Assembly: GCF_030652235.1 (NCBI RefSeq)
Contig: NZ_JAUSBA010000057.1
Coordinates: 40,738 to 104,737, forward strand
Direction of reading: 5' to 3'
Length of the DNA stretch: 64,000 nt
Origin: Cypionkella sp.
GTDB lineage: Bacteria > Pseudomonadota > Alphaproteobacteria > Rhodobacterales > Rhodobacteraceae
Shown here: in pieces, positions 51,266-60,378 of the stretch
Numbering within the stretch: the first letter of the stretch is position 1
Layout: each line of letters begins with the position of its first letter
Notes under the pieces: model-generated
What the model was told of the DNA's origin: nothing
The model's database searches: none
What the model saw: only the letters and a program-made list of their open reading frames with translations
Translations under genes and position numbers: made by a program

Positions 51266-53167
51266 ATGGACCCGACCACGACAAGCTTGCCCTTAGGCGA
51301 TTTGAAAACGGCGACCCTGCGGATGACCGTAGCACAGGCCATCGTAACCTTTCTGGCCAATCAGTTCATTGAAATTGACGGGCATGTGCAAAGGGTCTGC
51401 GCCGGCGGTTTTGGCATATTTGGTCATGGCAACGCTCCGTCCCTGGGCGAGGCGCTTTACGCCGCGCGGGACAAGTTGCCGCTTTATCGCGGGCAGAACG
51501 AGCAGAGTATGGGTTTTGCTGCGGCGGCCTACGCCAAGGCGCAACTGCGGCGGCGCTTCATGTTCTGCACCGCCTCTGCCGGGCCTGGCACCGCAAATCT
51601 GCTGACGGCTGCGGCTTTGGCTCATGCCAACCGCCTGCCGATGCTGATGCTGTGCGGCGACAACTTTGCCACGCGCCTGCCAGATCCGGTCCTGCAACAG
51701 CTTGAACATTTCGGCAACCCGGCGTTTGGCGTTACCGACGCGTTTCGCGCGGTTTGTCGGTATTGGGATCGCATCACCCACCCAGCCCAGATCCTGAACA
51801 GCCTGCCCGCCGCCCTGAACACCATGCTTGATCCTGCAGATTGCGGCCCGGCGTTCTTGGCGTTGCCGCAAGATTTGCAGGGCTGGGCGTATGATTACCC
51901 CGCCGCCTTCTTTGAACCGCGCATGCACCGTATTCGCCGTCCCGCCCCGGATCCGGTGGAGGTTGCAGCAGCTGTGTCGCTTTTGAGCGCAGCGAAGCGC
52001 CCGCTGATCATTGCGGGTGGTGGTGTGCAATATTCGGGCGCTGTGACAGGGTTAACTGCCTTTGCCGAACGTCACGCGATCCCGGTTGTGGAAACCATCG
52101 CCGGGCGCGCGAATATGCTTTGGGATCATCCTTTGAACATCGGCCCTCTGGGTGTGACCGGATCAGACAGCGCCAATACAGTCGCGGCATCCGCCGACGT
52201 GATCCTTGCAGTTGGCACGCGCCTGCAAGATTTCACCACCGGATCATGGGCCGCGTTTGCTCTGGACAGCCGCATCATCAGCCTGAACGCGGCACGTCAC
52301 GACGCGTGCAAACATCTGTCGCAACCTTTGGTTTGTGATGCCAGAGCTGGGTTGGCGGCGCTGGATTCGGCCCTTGGCCAATACCGCGCCCCAACCAATT
52401 GGCTGGCTTTGGCACAAGCCGAGCGACAGAATTGGAACGCCTATGTCGCGCACAACGTTGCTTCCCGCAATGGATTGCCCAGCTATGCGCAGGCCATCGG
52501 TGCAGTAAACGCGCTTTGCACGCCGCAAGACCGCATCGTCACCGCCGCAGGAGGTTTGCCTGCCGAGGTAACCGCCAACTGGCGCAGCCTTGGCATCGGC
52601 ACCGTGGACGTCGAGTTTGGCTTTTCCTGCATGGGTTATGAAATCGCGGGCGGCTGGGGGGCGCGCATCGCGCAAGCCGAAACCCAACCAGACGCGCAAA
52701 CGGTGGTTTTTGTGGGCGACGGATCCTATCTGCTGATGAATTCGGATATCTATTCGTCGGTGCTTTCGGGCCACAAACTGATCGTGTTGGTGTTAGATAA
52801 CGGTGGGTTTGCAGTCATCAACAAGCTGCAAAAGAACACGGGCAATGCCAGCTTCAACACGCTTTTTGCCGATTGCCCGACCATCGCGGCACCGTTTGGC
52901 GTCGATTTTACTGCCCACGCTCGCGCAATGGGGGCGATTGCCGAAGAGGTGGCGTCGGTCGATGAATTTGGTGCCGCGTTCGCGCGGGCGAAAATCGCCG
53001 ACCGCACCTGTGTCATCGTGATGAAAGTTGATGCGCACGAAGGTTGGACCGACCAAGGCCACGCCTGGTGGGAGGTCGGAACCCCCGAAGTCAGCACGCG
53101 CGAAGCTATCGGAACCGCCCGCGCCAAGATCGAAGCCGGTCGCGCCAATCAAAGGCGGGGTCTGTGA
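51266..53167 (+). CDS. iolD: 3D-(3,5/4)-trihydroxycyclohexane-1,2-dione acylhydrolase
   Basis: A 633-residue ThDP enzyme that opens the inositol ring. The N-terminal pyrimidine-binding domain has QNEQSMGFAAAAYAKA, the central domain GVQYSGAVTGLTAFAERHAIPVVET, and the C-terminal pyrophosphate-binding domain FVGDGSYLLMNSDIYSSVLSGHKLIVLVLDNGGF. The start is preceded by AAAGG. It leads the plus-strand operon iolD-iolC-iolB-aldolase. Confidence 0.93.
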   Translation: MDPTTTSLPLGDLKTATLRMTVAQAIVTFLANQFIEIDGHVQRVCAGGFGIFGHGNAPSLGEALYAARDKLPLYRGQNEQSMGFAAAAYAKAQLRRRFMFCTASAGPGTANLLTAAALAHANRLPMLMLCGDNFATRLPDPVLQQLEHFGNPAFGVTDAFRAVCRYWDRITHPAQILNSLPAALNTMLDPADCGPAFLALPQDLQGWAYDYPAAFFEPRMHRIRRPAPDPVEVAAAVSLLSAAKRPLIIAGGGVQYSGAVTGLTAFAERHAIPVVETIAGRANMLWDHPLNIGPLGVTGSDSANTVAASADVILAVGTRLQDFTTGSWAAFALDSRIISLNAARHDACKHLSQPLVCDARAGLAALDSALGQYRAPTNWLALAQAERQNWNAYVAHNVASRNGLPSYAQAIGAVNALCTPQDRIVTAAGGLPAEVTANWRSLGIGTVDVEFGFSCMGYEIAGGWGARIAQAETQPDAQTVVFVGDGSYLLMNSDIYSSVLSGHKLIVLVLDNGGFAVINKLQKNTGNASFNTLFADCPTIAAPFGVDFTAHARAMGAIAEEVASVDEFGAAFARAKIADRTCVIVMKVDAHEGWTDQGHAWWEVGTPEVSTREAIGTARAKIEAGRANQRRGL

Positions 53168-54132
53168 TGCAGCGGCTGTGGCAGCGCATCAAACTGAACC
53201 AATTCGTGGTCTTGGGTCGGGTTGGCATGGATCTTTACGCCGATCCCCCCGGAACGCGGATTGAACAGGCGCAGCGGTATACCTCGGCGATTGGGGGGTC
53301 TGCTGGCAATATCGCGGTGGCGCTTGCCCGTCAGGATGTGGGCGCGGCGCTGCTGACTTGCGTGTCCGATGATCCGATCGGGCGCTATTGTGTCGCTGAA
53401 CTTACGCGCTACGGCGTCGATACCCGTTATCTGCGGGCAACGGCTGGCGAGGCGCGCAATTCACTGGCGGTGGTGGAAACCATCGCGAGCAACTGCCAAA
53501 GCGTGCTGTACCGAAACGGAGCCGCCGATTTTTGCCTGTGCGATACCGACGTGGCGGCGGTCGATTATTCCGGCGTCGCAGCCCTTGTGGTCACCGGAAC
53601 GGCGCTTGCCTGCGAGCCCTCGCGCCACGCCAGCTTTGGCGCCATGGCGCAAGCTCGGATGGCCGGGGCCTTGGTTGTTCTGGATATCGACTATCGTGCC
53701 TATTCATGGACTTCGCCAGCAGAGGCCGCACTGATTTGCCGCCAAGCCTGCGCCGCATCCGATATCATCGTCGGGAATGATGATGAATTTGGCTTGCTGG
53801 CCGGTAGCCATGAAAACGGCAAAGCCTATGCGAAGTCTTTGACCTACCACGGCGCGCTGCTCTCCATTTACAAGCGCGGTGCGGCGGGCTCGATCACCTT
53901 TACACCCGATTACAGCTTCGAGACCGGAATTTTTTCCGTCACCGCCCGGAAACCGATGGGGGCGGGTGACGGCTTTATGGGTGGGCTTCTGGCGGGATTG
54001 GCGCAAGGCCATACCCTTGAAACCTCTGTCCGGCGTGGGGCCGCGACCGCCGCACTCATCGTGGCGGGCATCGGCTGCGCCCCGGCCTCGCCCGACACCG
54101 CAGCACTTGACCACTTCATCAGCCAATATTGA
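53167..54132 (+). CDS. iolC: 5-dehydro-2-deoxygluconokinase
   Basis: A 321-residue PfkB-family kinase. GRVGMDLYADPPGTRIEQAQ is typical of IolC, IGGSAGNIAVALARQD is the PfkB N-terminal signature, and MGAGDGFMGGLLAGL holds the catalytic aspartate. It phosphorylates 5-dehydro-2-deoxy-D-gluconate. The ATG overlaps the iolD stop by one base (TGATG), so translation is coupled. Confidence 0.93.
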   Translation: MQRLWQRIKLNQFVVLGRVGMDLYADPPGTRIEQAQRYTSAIGGSAGNIAVALARQDVGAALLTCVSDDPIGRYCVAELTRYGVDTRYLRATAGEARNSLAVVETIASNCQSVLYRNGAADFCLCDTDVAAVDYSGVAALVVTGTALACEPSRHASFGAMAQARMAGALVVLDIDYRAYSWTSPAEAALICRQACAASDIIVGNDDEFGLLAGSHENGKAYAKSLTYHGALLSIYKRGAAGSITFTPDYSFETGIFSVTARKPMGAGDGFMGGLLAGLAQGHTLETSVRRGAATAALIVAGIGCAPASPDTAALDHFISQY

Positions 54133-54150
54133 CGATCCGAAAGGCCGCCT

Positions 54151-54993
54151 ATGCACATTGCCCCCTATGACAACCAAAATCAGGCCATCATCGCAGCGGG
54201 TCACCCGAAGGTGCCGTTGGTGTATTTCAACATCGTCAAACTGACACGCGGCGAAAGCTTCACCTCGCATGTGCCCGGATATGAGACCTGCCTCGTCCCC
54301 GCCACTGGCACCATTGACGTGCAGACCGGCGCCGACAGCTTTGCCACCATCGGCACGCGCCGCCTGAATGTCTGGGATGGCCCGCCCGAAGGCGTCTATA
54401 TTTCCTCGGGAATGGCTGCCACGATGACGTGCCAATCCGATCACGCCGAAATCTTCATCGCAGGCGCGCTTTTTGATCAGGTCTTGCCTGCTTTTGCGGT
54501 GCGCGCCTGCGATATTGACCCAGTGCAATACGGGTCCGATGACACCAAGACCCACCGGAAAATAAAGCATATCCTTGGCACCAAATACCATGGCCGCGTC
54601 GGTCGATTGCTGGTGTCGGAACTTTACACCGTTGGTGCCGGAGGCTGGTCCGGCTTTCCCAGCCACAAGCACGACACCAACCGCCTTCCCGACGAAACCC
54701 GCCACGACGAGGCCTATAACTTCCGCTTCAATCCGCCCCACGGCTCAGGTCTGCAAATGCTGCAACGTGAGGATGGAAAATCGGGTGACGCCTACCACAT
54801 CGTTGACGGATCAACGGTTGCCATCGACAAGGGCTATCACCCCTGCTGCGTGCTTCCGGGTTATGAGATGTATTATTTCACCATTCTAGCCGGCGAAACT
54901 CAACGTTCGCTGGTGCAATATTTCCAACCCAGCCATGCCGATCAGATCGAAACAATTCCCGGTATCAAAGACATGATCGCCAAGTTCAAATGA
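54151..54993 (+). CDS. iolB: 5-deoxy-glucuronate isomerase
   Basis: A 280-residue cupin-like isomerase converting 5-deoxy-glucuronate to 5-dehydro-2-deoxy-gluconate. SGFPSHKHDTN and DETRHDEAYNFRFNPPHGSG contain the metal-binding His and Glu residues, and GYHPCCVLPGYEMYYFTILAG is family-typical. It is 18 bp after iolC and overlaps the aldolase gene by 4 bp. Confidence 0.93.
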   Translation: MHIAPYDNQNQAIIAAGHPKVPLVYFNIVKLTRGESFTSHVPGYETCLVPATGTIDVQTGADSFATIGTRRLNVWDGPPEGVYISSGMAATMTCQSDHAEIFIAGALFDQVLPAFAVRACDIDPVQYGSDDTKTHRKIKHILGTKYHGRVGRLLVSELYTVGAGGWSGFPSHKHDTNRLPDETRHDEAYNFRFNPPHGSGLQMLQREDGKSGDAYHIVDGSTVAIDKGYHPCCVLPGYEMYYFTILAGETQRSLVQYFQPSHADQIETIPGIKDMIAKFK

Positions 54994-55823
54994 GCCTTGC
55001 GACGCTGCAACAGGTGCTGCCCCCCTGCCTGACCAATGGCACCGCCGTGGCCGGGTTGGTGGTGCTTGGCTGGGAGGACGCTATGGCCTATGTCCGCGCG
55101 GCCGAGGCATTGCAGCGCCCAGTTATCTTGCAAGCCGGGCCCGGCTGTCGCGCCCACACGCCTTTGCCAGTGATGGGTGCGATGTTTCGCACCTTGGCTG
55201 CGGCCGCCTCGGTTCCGGTTGTGGCGCATCTTGACCATGGTGAAGATGCCGCCGTATGCCAAATGGCGATCGACTGCGGCTTCACGTCGGTGATGTATGA
55301 CGGATCTGCGTTGCCGCTCGCCGAGAACATCACCCGAACCGCCGAAATCGTCACCTTTGCGCATCGCCAAGGCGTGTCGGTCGAAGCCGAACTGGGCTAT
55401 GTCGGTTATTATGGTGGCGCGCACTCGCTGGGAACCGACCCCGGCGAAGTCGCGCTTTTTGTTCGCGAAACCGGGGTGGATGCGCTGGCGGTCTCTGTCG
55501 GTAACAGCCATTTGATGATCCGGCCGGATGCGACCGTCGATCTGGCCCGTGTGCGGGCCATTCAGGCGGTGGCCCCGAATGTGCCGCTGGTCCTGCATGG
55601 CGGATCGGGCATCCCGGCGGCGCAGCGACAGCAGTTGGCGCGCGAAACCACGATTTGCAAATTCAACATCGGCACCGAGTTGCGCATGGCCTTTGGTGCG
55701 GCATTGCGCGCCGCAATAGCACAAGATCCCAACTGCTTTGACCGCAATCAACTGCTGCGAGAAACCATTGATCCAGTGAGCGCCGCGGCAAGGACCGCTA
55801 TCAAGGGCCTGGCTGGGATCTGA
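54990..55823 (+). CDS. iolJ: Class II aldolase, probable IolJ
   Basis: A 277-residue class II fructose-bisphosphate aldolase family member: zinc site HLDHGED, MYDGS, VEAELGYVGYYGG, HGGSGIP and FNIGTEL. In this location it most likely cleaves 6-phospho-5-dehydro-2-deoxy-D-gluconate to malonate semialdehyde and dihydroxyacetone phosphate. A true glycolytic Fba role cannot be excluded. It is the last gene of the iol operon. The iolA and iolG genes are not clearly within the window. Confidence 0.85.
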   Translation: MSLATLQQVLPPCLTNGTAVAGLVVLGWEDAMAYVRAAEALQRPVILQAGPGCRAHTPLPVMGAMFRTLAAAASVPVVAHLDHGEDAAVCQMAIDCGFTSVMYDGSALPLAENITRTAEIVTFAHRQGVSVEAELGYVGYYGGAHSLGTDPGEVALFVRETGVDALAVSVGNSHLMIRPDATVDLARVRAIQAVAPNVPLVLHGGSGIPAAQRQQLARETTICKFNIGTELRMAFGAALRAAIAQDPNCFDRNQLLRETIDPVSAAARTAIKGLAGI

Positions 55824-55869
55824 CGCGCCAAACCCAGGCTGCGTCCCTAAAGCGCGGGGACCGAGTCGG

Positions 55870-56517
55870 ATGCGAAGGTGGCTGACCGCCTTCGCTATCG
55901 GCAATGATGTGGCGAAGTACTACGCCATCCTTCCGGCGATGTTGGTGGGCGCCTGCTACGGCCTTGCCGTGCGGAACATCATCAGCCCCGCTTCGTCGAA
56001 TTCGGCGATCCTGTCGGCGGTGCTGCTGCGCCGCAACGTGGCTGTGTATGGTCTGGCCCACCTGATCGTGCCGTCTTTCACCAACCCCGGCTACCTGCAC
56101 CCGCGCCCTCAACCTCAAGCCACCGAGCCACCCCCCTCCGGTGCCTTCAACCTTGGCCCCACCAATGCGTTCTTGATCGCCGGCGTCGCCGAACGCCGCG
56201 CGGCCCATACCGCAGAAAACGGTGCCGATGCCCTGATTGACGCCGTAACAACCACCTCAACCTCTGGCTTGGACCCCAACAGCAGCCCGGAACCTGCCGC
56301 CGCCAAAGCCGCGCGGATTGCAACCGCCCGCAAAGCCGACCCGGCGGCGGTGCAGGCGCTGATCGCCAGCCAGAGCAAAGCGCGCCTTTTTGGGCTGTAT
56401 GGCAAGCCGCTGATCAAGGTGCTGCAACGCAATCTCGCGCAGGATGCGGCTTTCTCTTGCCGAAATGACCGCCTCAACGCATCAGATCGGACTCGGTCCA
56501 GCCAAGGACCGCCATAG
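55870..56517 (+). pseudogene. kdpB-kdpC relic
   Basis: One open frame of about 215 codons joins two partial proteins. Residues 6-60 (FAIGNDVAKYYAILPAMLV, then SNSAILSAVLL) resemble the C-terminal part of KdpB, and residues 88-195 (FNLGPTNAFLIAGVAERRAA, TSGLDPNSSPEPAAAKAARI, then ARLFGLYGKPLIKVLQRNLA) resemble the middle and end of KdpC. The membrane part between them and KdpB's catalytic domain are missing. A deletion or recombination probably fused the remnants in frame, so the product is unlikely to work as a K+-ATPase. The start codon has no good Shine-Dalgarno. Confidence 0.75.
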
Positions 56518-56613
56518 CAACCCACCTGCTTCCGCGTCTACGCCAGTGACAACACCCTACTAAAAACCTTTCAACGCGCGGCCCATAAACAACCAAGGCC
56601 CCGAAACGAGAAA

Positions 56614-56640
56614 GGCGGTGGCACCCCAGATGCCACCGCC
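56614..56640. terminator. Hairpin downstream of the LuxR-hydrolase gene
   Basis: GGCGGTGGCA at 56614-56623 pairs with TGCCACCGCC at 56631-56640. It ends 123 bp from the stop codon of the gene at 56764-58521; T runs are weak. I see no gene in 56518-56763. Confidence 0.5.
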
Positions 56641-56763
56641 CAGTCTTCGGGGGAAATACGCTTTGGTCGCAAGGGTTCCATCAAACGGCTTTGAATATAT
56701 CTTTTGATAGCGCAAGACCCACCCCGCCCGCATACCCAAATTGCGGTAGAGCGGCAGAGATTC

Positions 56764-58521
56764 TCACCGCCTTGGCAAAAATCTTTCCAACACGTCGAAC
56801 ACCTGTGGCCATTCCTTGAAGAACAGCAACTGGCCGGTGTTCGGCACAAAGCGGATATCCAGATGGGTATATTCTGCCATCAACTCGCGAATGGTCTGCA
56901 ACGGGGTCTGCGGGTCTTGATCGCCCTGTAACAACACCACCGGTGCCTGCACCCGCTTGACCAGATGCGACCAGTCCTTTTCCGATCCGATACATTCCCG
57001 CGTGAATGCCTCCGAGGCCAAAATCCGCTCCCCAAGGCATACTTCCGACCCCGCCAGCATCGCCTCGCGGATCTCTGGGTCGGCAAAGGCTTCCATGTCG
57101 GCGGGCGAGCCGCCATTGACCTGCGCGAAGAACTTCTCCTTGCCCAGCCGCCGCGCCAAGGAAAACCCCGCCTTGACCAGAAACGGCAGGATTTTCGGCG
57201 CATAGCGGGCATTGGCAAGGATAAAGCGCTGCCACTTGTCCATCCGCTCATATTGCACCGGGGTCCGCAGCGGCAACTGGCAGGCACAGCCCAAAATCCC
57301 CGTTACCATTTCGGGGCGCTCTAAGCTGAGGCTCATCGCAAAGCGCAGATCCGCGCCCAAAGCGATCACCGCCGCGCGCTTCACCCCCAGATGCTCTAGC
57401 ACAGCAATGTAATCCGCCGTCACCCCTTCCAGATGCCCCACACCTTTCGAATGCAACTCGGTCCGCCCATAGCCCGCCCGCACCGGCACGATCACCCGCA
57501 TCCCGCGGTGTTTGGCGGCACGTTCCGCGCTCGCAGGCCAGCGGATCAGCCCGAAATCTAAATGCATGAACACGCAGGGCGCGCCCGAGGGCTGGCCGAA
57601 CTCGATCCACTCCAACCGACGCCCGTCCGGGCCGCGCATCTGCTGGAACGACAATGCCTCAAGCGTCCCCGCCTTGGCCACCGCCACCGCACCCTCGGAC
57701 GGCAGCACCGCCACATCCATCAGACCCAGCACCACCCGCACCAGTTCGGATTGGCTATGCGTTTCGGTCTTCGCCAAGATCGAGCGCACCTGCGTCCGTA
57801 CCGTCTCGGCAGACCGCCTGCGCGCCTCGGCAATATCCTTCACCGGCAGCCCCAAAGTGATCCCGCGCACGATCTCGACTTCCGCCGCCGTCAGCCCAAA
57901 CGCCTCTTGCACGGTCTCCTCAAAGCCCTCGGGCCAGACCAACTCCGTCGATATCACCAGCGCCAATGGCTTCGGGCCGGGGCTTTCCACCGGCCCCACC
58001 CGCACGATCACCGGACTGCCCGTGCGATGCGACCGCATCCGCAAGGTGATCGCCTTCTCGGCCTTCCCCGCCGCCACCTTGGCAATCACCCCGCGCAGCA
58101 GCTCGATATCTTCCACCTCAAACGGCAAATCGCTTAACCGCGCCGCGTCACCCAGCCCAAACGCCACCGCCGCAGGCCGATTGTGCCCTGCCAGAACCGG
58201 CCCACCGTCGCTTAGGAAAGCCGCCGAGCGCGGAATATCCTCCAGCACCGAGCGATAGACGCCATTACCGCGCGTCGCCTCAAACCGATCCAGAAACACC
58301 GAGGCCCGCGCCATATGCGCCTCTATCTCGGGGTCGTCCAACTGCACCGGATCATCCCCCGGCCCGCTGCGCAAAGGCGCTATCCGCCCCTCCCAGACAT
58401 CAAGCAGATCTTCCAGCCGGATTGGGTCAAGCGCAACCTCATAGAGCCGATCGACAATCTCGGCTCTATCCTCGCGCGAGGGCGTCTGCGCGGCGTCAGC
58501 TGGGGACTTCGGCTCGGACAT
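56764..58521 (-). CDS. LuxR-type regulator fused to a catalytically dead alpha/beta hydrolase
   Basis: A 585-residue fusion. Residues 20-200 contain a PAS-like N-terminal region, 208-262 a LuxR-type helix-turn-helix (LTAAEVEIVRGITLGLPVKDIAEARRRSAETVRTQVRSIL), and 285-580 an alpha/beta hydrolase fold. The nucleophile elbow is AVIALGADLR (384-393), with glycine where Ser should be. The C-terminal acid is kept (LLQGDQDPQTPL), but the expected His region reads TGQLLFF. The triad is therefore broken and the domain is more likely a sensor than an enzyme. The start at 58521 (MSEPKS) was preferred to an ATG 102 bases upstream. It is divergent from the GST gene. Confidence 0.82.
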   Translation of the reverse strand: MSEPKSPADAAQTPSREDRAEIVDRLYEVALDPIRLEDLLDVWEGRIAPLRSGPGDDPVQLDDPEIEAHMARASVFLDRFEATRGNGVYRSVLEDIPRSAAFLSDGGPVLAGHNRPAAVAFGLGDAARLSDLPFEVEDIELLRGVIAKVAAGKAEKAITLRMRSHRTGSPVIVRVGPVESPGPKPLALVISTELVWPEGFEETVQEAFGLTAAEVEIVRGITLGLPVKDIAEARRRSAETVRTQVRSILAKTETHSQSELVRVVLGLMDVAVLPSEGAVAVAKAGTLEALSFQQMRGPDGRRLEWIEFGQPSGAPCVFMHLDFGLIRWPASAERAAKHRGMRVIVPVRAGYGRTELHSKGVGHLEGVTADYIAVLEHLGVKRAAVIALGADLRFAMSLSLERPEMVTGILGCACQLPLRTPVQYERMDKWQRFILANARYAPKILPFLVKAGFSLARRLGKEKFFAQVNGGSPADMEAFADPEIREAMLAGSEVCLGERILASEAFTRECIGSEKDWSHLVKRVQAPVVLLQGDQDPQTPLQTIRELMAEYTHLDIRFVPNTGQLLFFKEWPQVFDVLERFLPRR

Positions 58522-58686
58522 ACCCTGTGGTGGCGCAAGCCTGCCGTTACGGCAAGTAAAATCCTGTCGCGGCAGCGCAGCAAACACCGGGAATCTTCCG
58601 ATTTCCGCGAAGCCCGCCGCCACCCCTTTCCGTCGCCGCGATCTTTGCCTAAGAATACCGCGAAATCGCCGCCACAGGAGCCCGCA

Positions 58687-59346
58687 ATGATCACCCTATA
58701 CGGAGTTTACCGCTCCCGCGCCTCGCGCCCGTTATGGCTGCTGGCCGAGTTGGGCCTGCCCTACACCCACATCCCGGTGATCCAAGGCTATCGGCTGGCA
58801 GACCCCAAAGCCGCAGATGCGCCGCTGAACACCACCTCGACCGCCTACCTTCAGGTCAACCCGCAAGGCCAAATTCCCGCCTATACCGAAGACGGTCTTG
58901 TGCTGACCGAAAGCCTCGCCATCACCCTGCACATCGCTCGCTGCCATGGCGGAGCCTTGGGCCCGCAAAACAACGCCGAGGCCGCGCTGATGGAGCAATG
59001 GTCGCTGTTCGCCGCCACCTCGGTGGAAACCCCGGCGCTGGAAATCCTTTACATCATCGGCGATGGCGGCGACAAAACCCCCGAGGGTCAAGCCAGCATC
59101 GCGGTCAATGCCGAGAAACTGCGCCGCCCGCTCTCCCGCTTGGCTGCGCATCTGTCAGTCCATGATTGGCTGGTCGGCGACCGCTTCACCGCCGCCGATA
59201 TCAACGTGGCCGAAATCGTCCGCTACGCCCAATCCCACCCCACATTGCTCGGCGAATTTCCAAGCCTGCAAGCATGGCTAGTGCGCTGCCAATCCCGCCC
59301 CGGCTTCAAGGCGATGTGGCAGGCCCGTGCGGCAGAACCTGCGTAA
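58687..59346 (+). CDS. Glutathione S-transferase family protein
   Basis: A 219-residue GST. The thioredoxin-like N-terminal domain (about 1-82) contains SRASRPLWLLAELGLPY and GQIPAYTEDGLVLTESLAI, the usual glutathione-binding residues. The helical C-terminal domain contains HDWLVGDRFTAADINVAEIV. Substrate and class are not certain. An AGGAG precedes the start at 58687. It is divergent from the LuxR-hydrolase gene, so co-regulation is possible. Confidence 0.9.
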   Translation: MITLYGVYRSRASRPLWLLAELGLPYTHIPVIQGYRLADPKAADAPLNTTSTAYLQVNPQGQIPAYTEDGLVLTESLAITLHIARCHGGALGPQNNAEAALMEQWSLFAATSVETPALEILYIIGDGGDKTPEGQASIAVNAEKLRRPLSRLAAHLSVHDWLVGDRFTAADINVAEIVRYAQSHPTLLGEFPSLQAWLVRCQSRPGFKAMWQARAAEPA

Positions 59347-59355
59347 TGCAACATG

Positions 59356-59376
59356 TAGGGTGCGCTTCAGCGCACC
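59356..59376. repeat. REP-like TAGGGTGCGCTTCAGCGC repeat
   Basis: GGTGCGC and GCGCACC around a TTCA loop form a perfect stem just after the GST stop. It matches the copies near 1010-1068 and 4160-4180. Confidence 0.6.
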
Positions 59377-59418
59377 ACTCCACAGCCCCAAGCACGCCAT
59401 GGCGAAAGCCACCCCACC

Positions 59419-60315
59419 TTACACCGTCGGATCATCCACATAATTCCGCCAGTTATGCTGCTCCTTGAACCCCAAAACCTCGCGCGCCTTCCGGTTCGAC
59501 AGCAGACTCTCCTGTGCCCCAACTGGCCTCGAAAGCGGCACTTTCGGAAAGAACCGCGCCAGTAATTCCTGATTGCTCTGACAGACCGAGTTGGTGTCAT
59601 TGCAGGCATTGAACACCTGAAACCCCAACCCATCCTTGCGCAAAGCCAGATCAACAATCTGCCCCAGATCCCGCGCATCCATATAACTAAAGGTGATCCG
59701 CCGCCGCTGCCCCGGATCGACAAAGAACCCCGGAAACCGGCTGCGATATTCTTGCGGCTCAATCACATTCCCGATCCGCAAAGCATAAATATCGTTGCCA
59801 AACCGCCGCTGAAAGCTCCGCGCCGTGGCTTCATTAACCTTCTTTGACATGCCATAGCTATCCATCGGATCAATATCGTAATCCTCCTCCAGCGGCAGCA
59901 CTTTGGGGTCCACAATGCCATTCGAAAAACAAACCCCATACGTCGTCTCAGAACTCGCAATGATCACCTTCGGAATACCCAGCTTACAAGCCGCCTCCAG
60001 CACGTTATAGGTGCCCATCACATTGACCCGGTAGGTCTCATTCTCGGCTTGCAACATCAGCGCAGGCACGGCGGCGAAATGCACCACCGCATCAAAACGC
60101 GGCGCCGCCCCCGCGTCCAACTCCGCCTCATCGATATGCGCGCTCATCGCATTGAACATCTGGCCAGAATCGCAAATATCGGCATTCAAATCCGCCACGC
60201 CCGGATGCCTTAAAGCCACCCGGTCCACGTTCAAAACCTTATGCCCAGCCGCCGCCAGATACGCCACCACATGCCGCCCCGCCTTGCCCGACCCACCCGT
60301 AAACAGCACCCGCAT
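59419..60315 (-). CDS. NAD-dependent epimerase/dehydratase
   Basis: A 298-residue extended SDR protein: NAD motif TGGSGKAGRHVVAYL, catalytic SSETTYG and YGMSKK, and PEEYRSRFPGFF. UDP-sugar epimerase or dehydratase activity is likely, but the substrate cannot be read. A GGAGG precedes the start. It is divergent from the Phd/Doc pair. Confidence 0.88.
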   Translation of the reverse strand: MRVLFTGGSGKAGRHVVAYLAAAGHKVLNVDRVALRHPGVADLNADICDSGQMFNAMSAHIDEAELDAGAAPRFDAVVHFAAVPALMLQAENETYRVNVMGTYNVLEAACKLGIPKVIIASSETTYGVCFSNGIVDPKVLPLEEDYDIDPMDSYGMSKKVNEATARSFQRRFGNDIYALRIGNVIEPQEYRSRFPGFFVDPGQRRRITFSYMDARDLGQIVDLALRKDGLGFQVFNACNDTNSVCQSNQELLARFFPKVPLSRPVGAQESLLSNRKAREVLGFKEQHNWRNYVDDPTV

Positions 60316-60325
60316 CGCGTCCTCC

Positions 60326-60353
60326 TTGCATTTTGTACATTTCAGTGTATATT
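60326..60353 (+). promoter_or_regulatory. Promoter of the toxin-antitoxin operon
   Basis: TTGCAT at 60326-60331 and TATATT at 60348-60353 with a 16-bp spacer, 26 bp before the antitoxin start. Two GTACAT motifs (at about 60335 and 60359) surround the -10 box and may be antitoxin sites. Confidence 0.5.
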
Positions 60354-60378
60354 TAATCGTACATCACAGGAGTCCACC

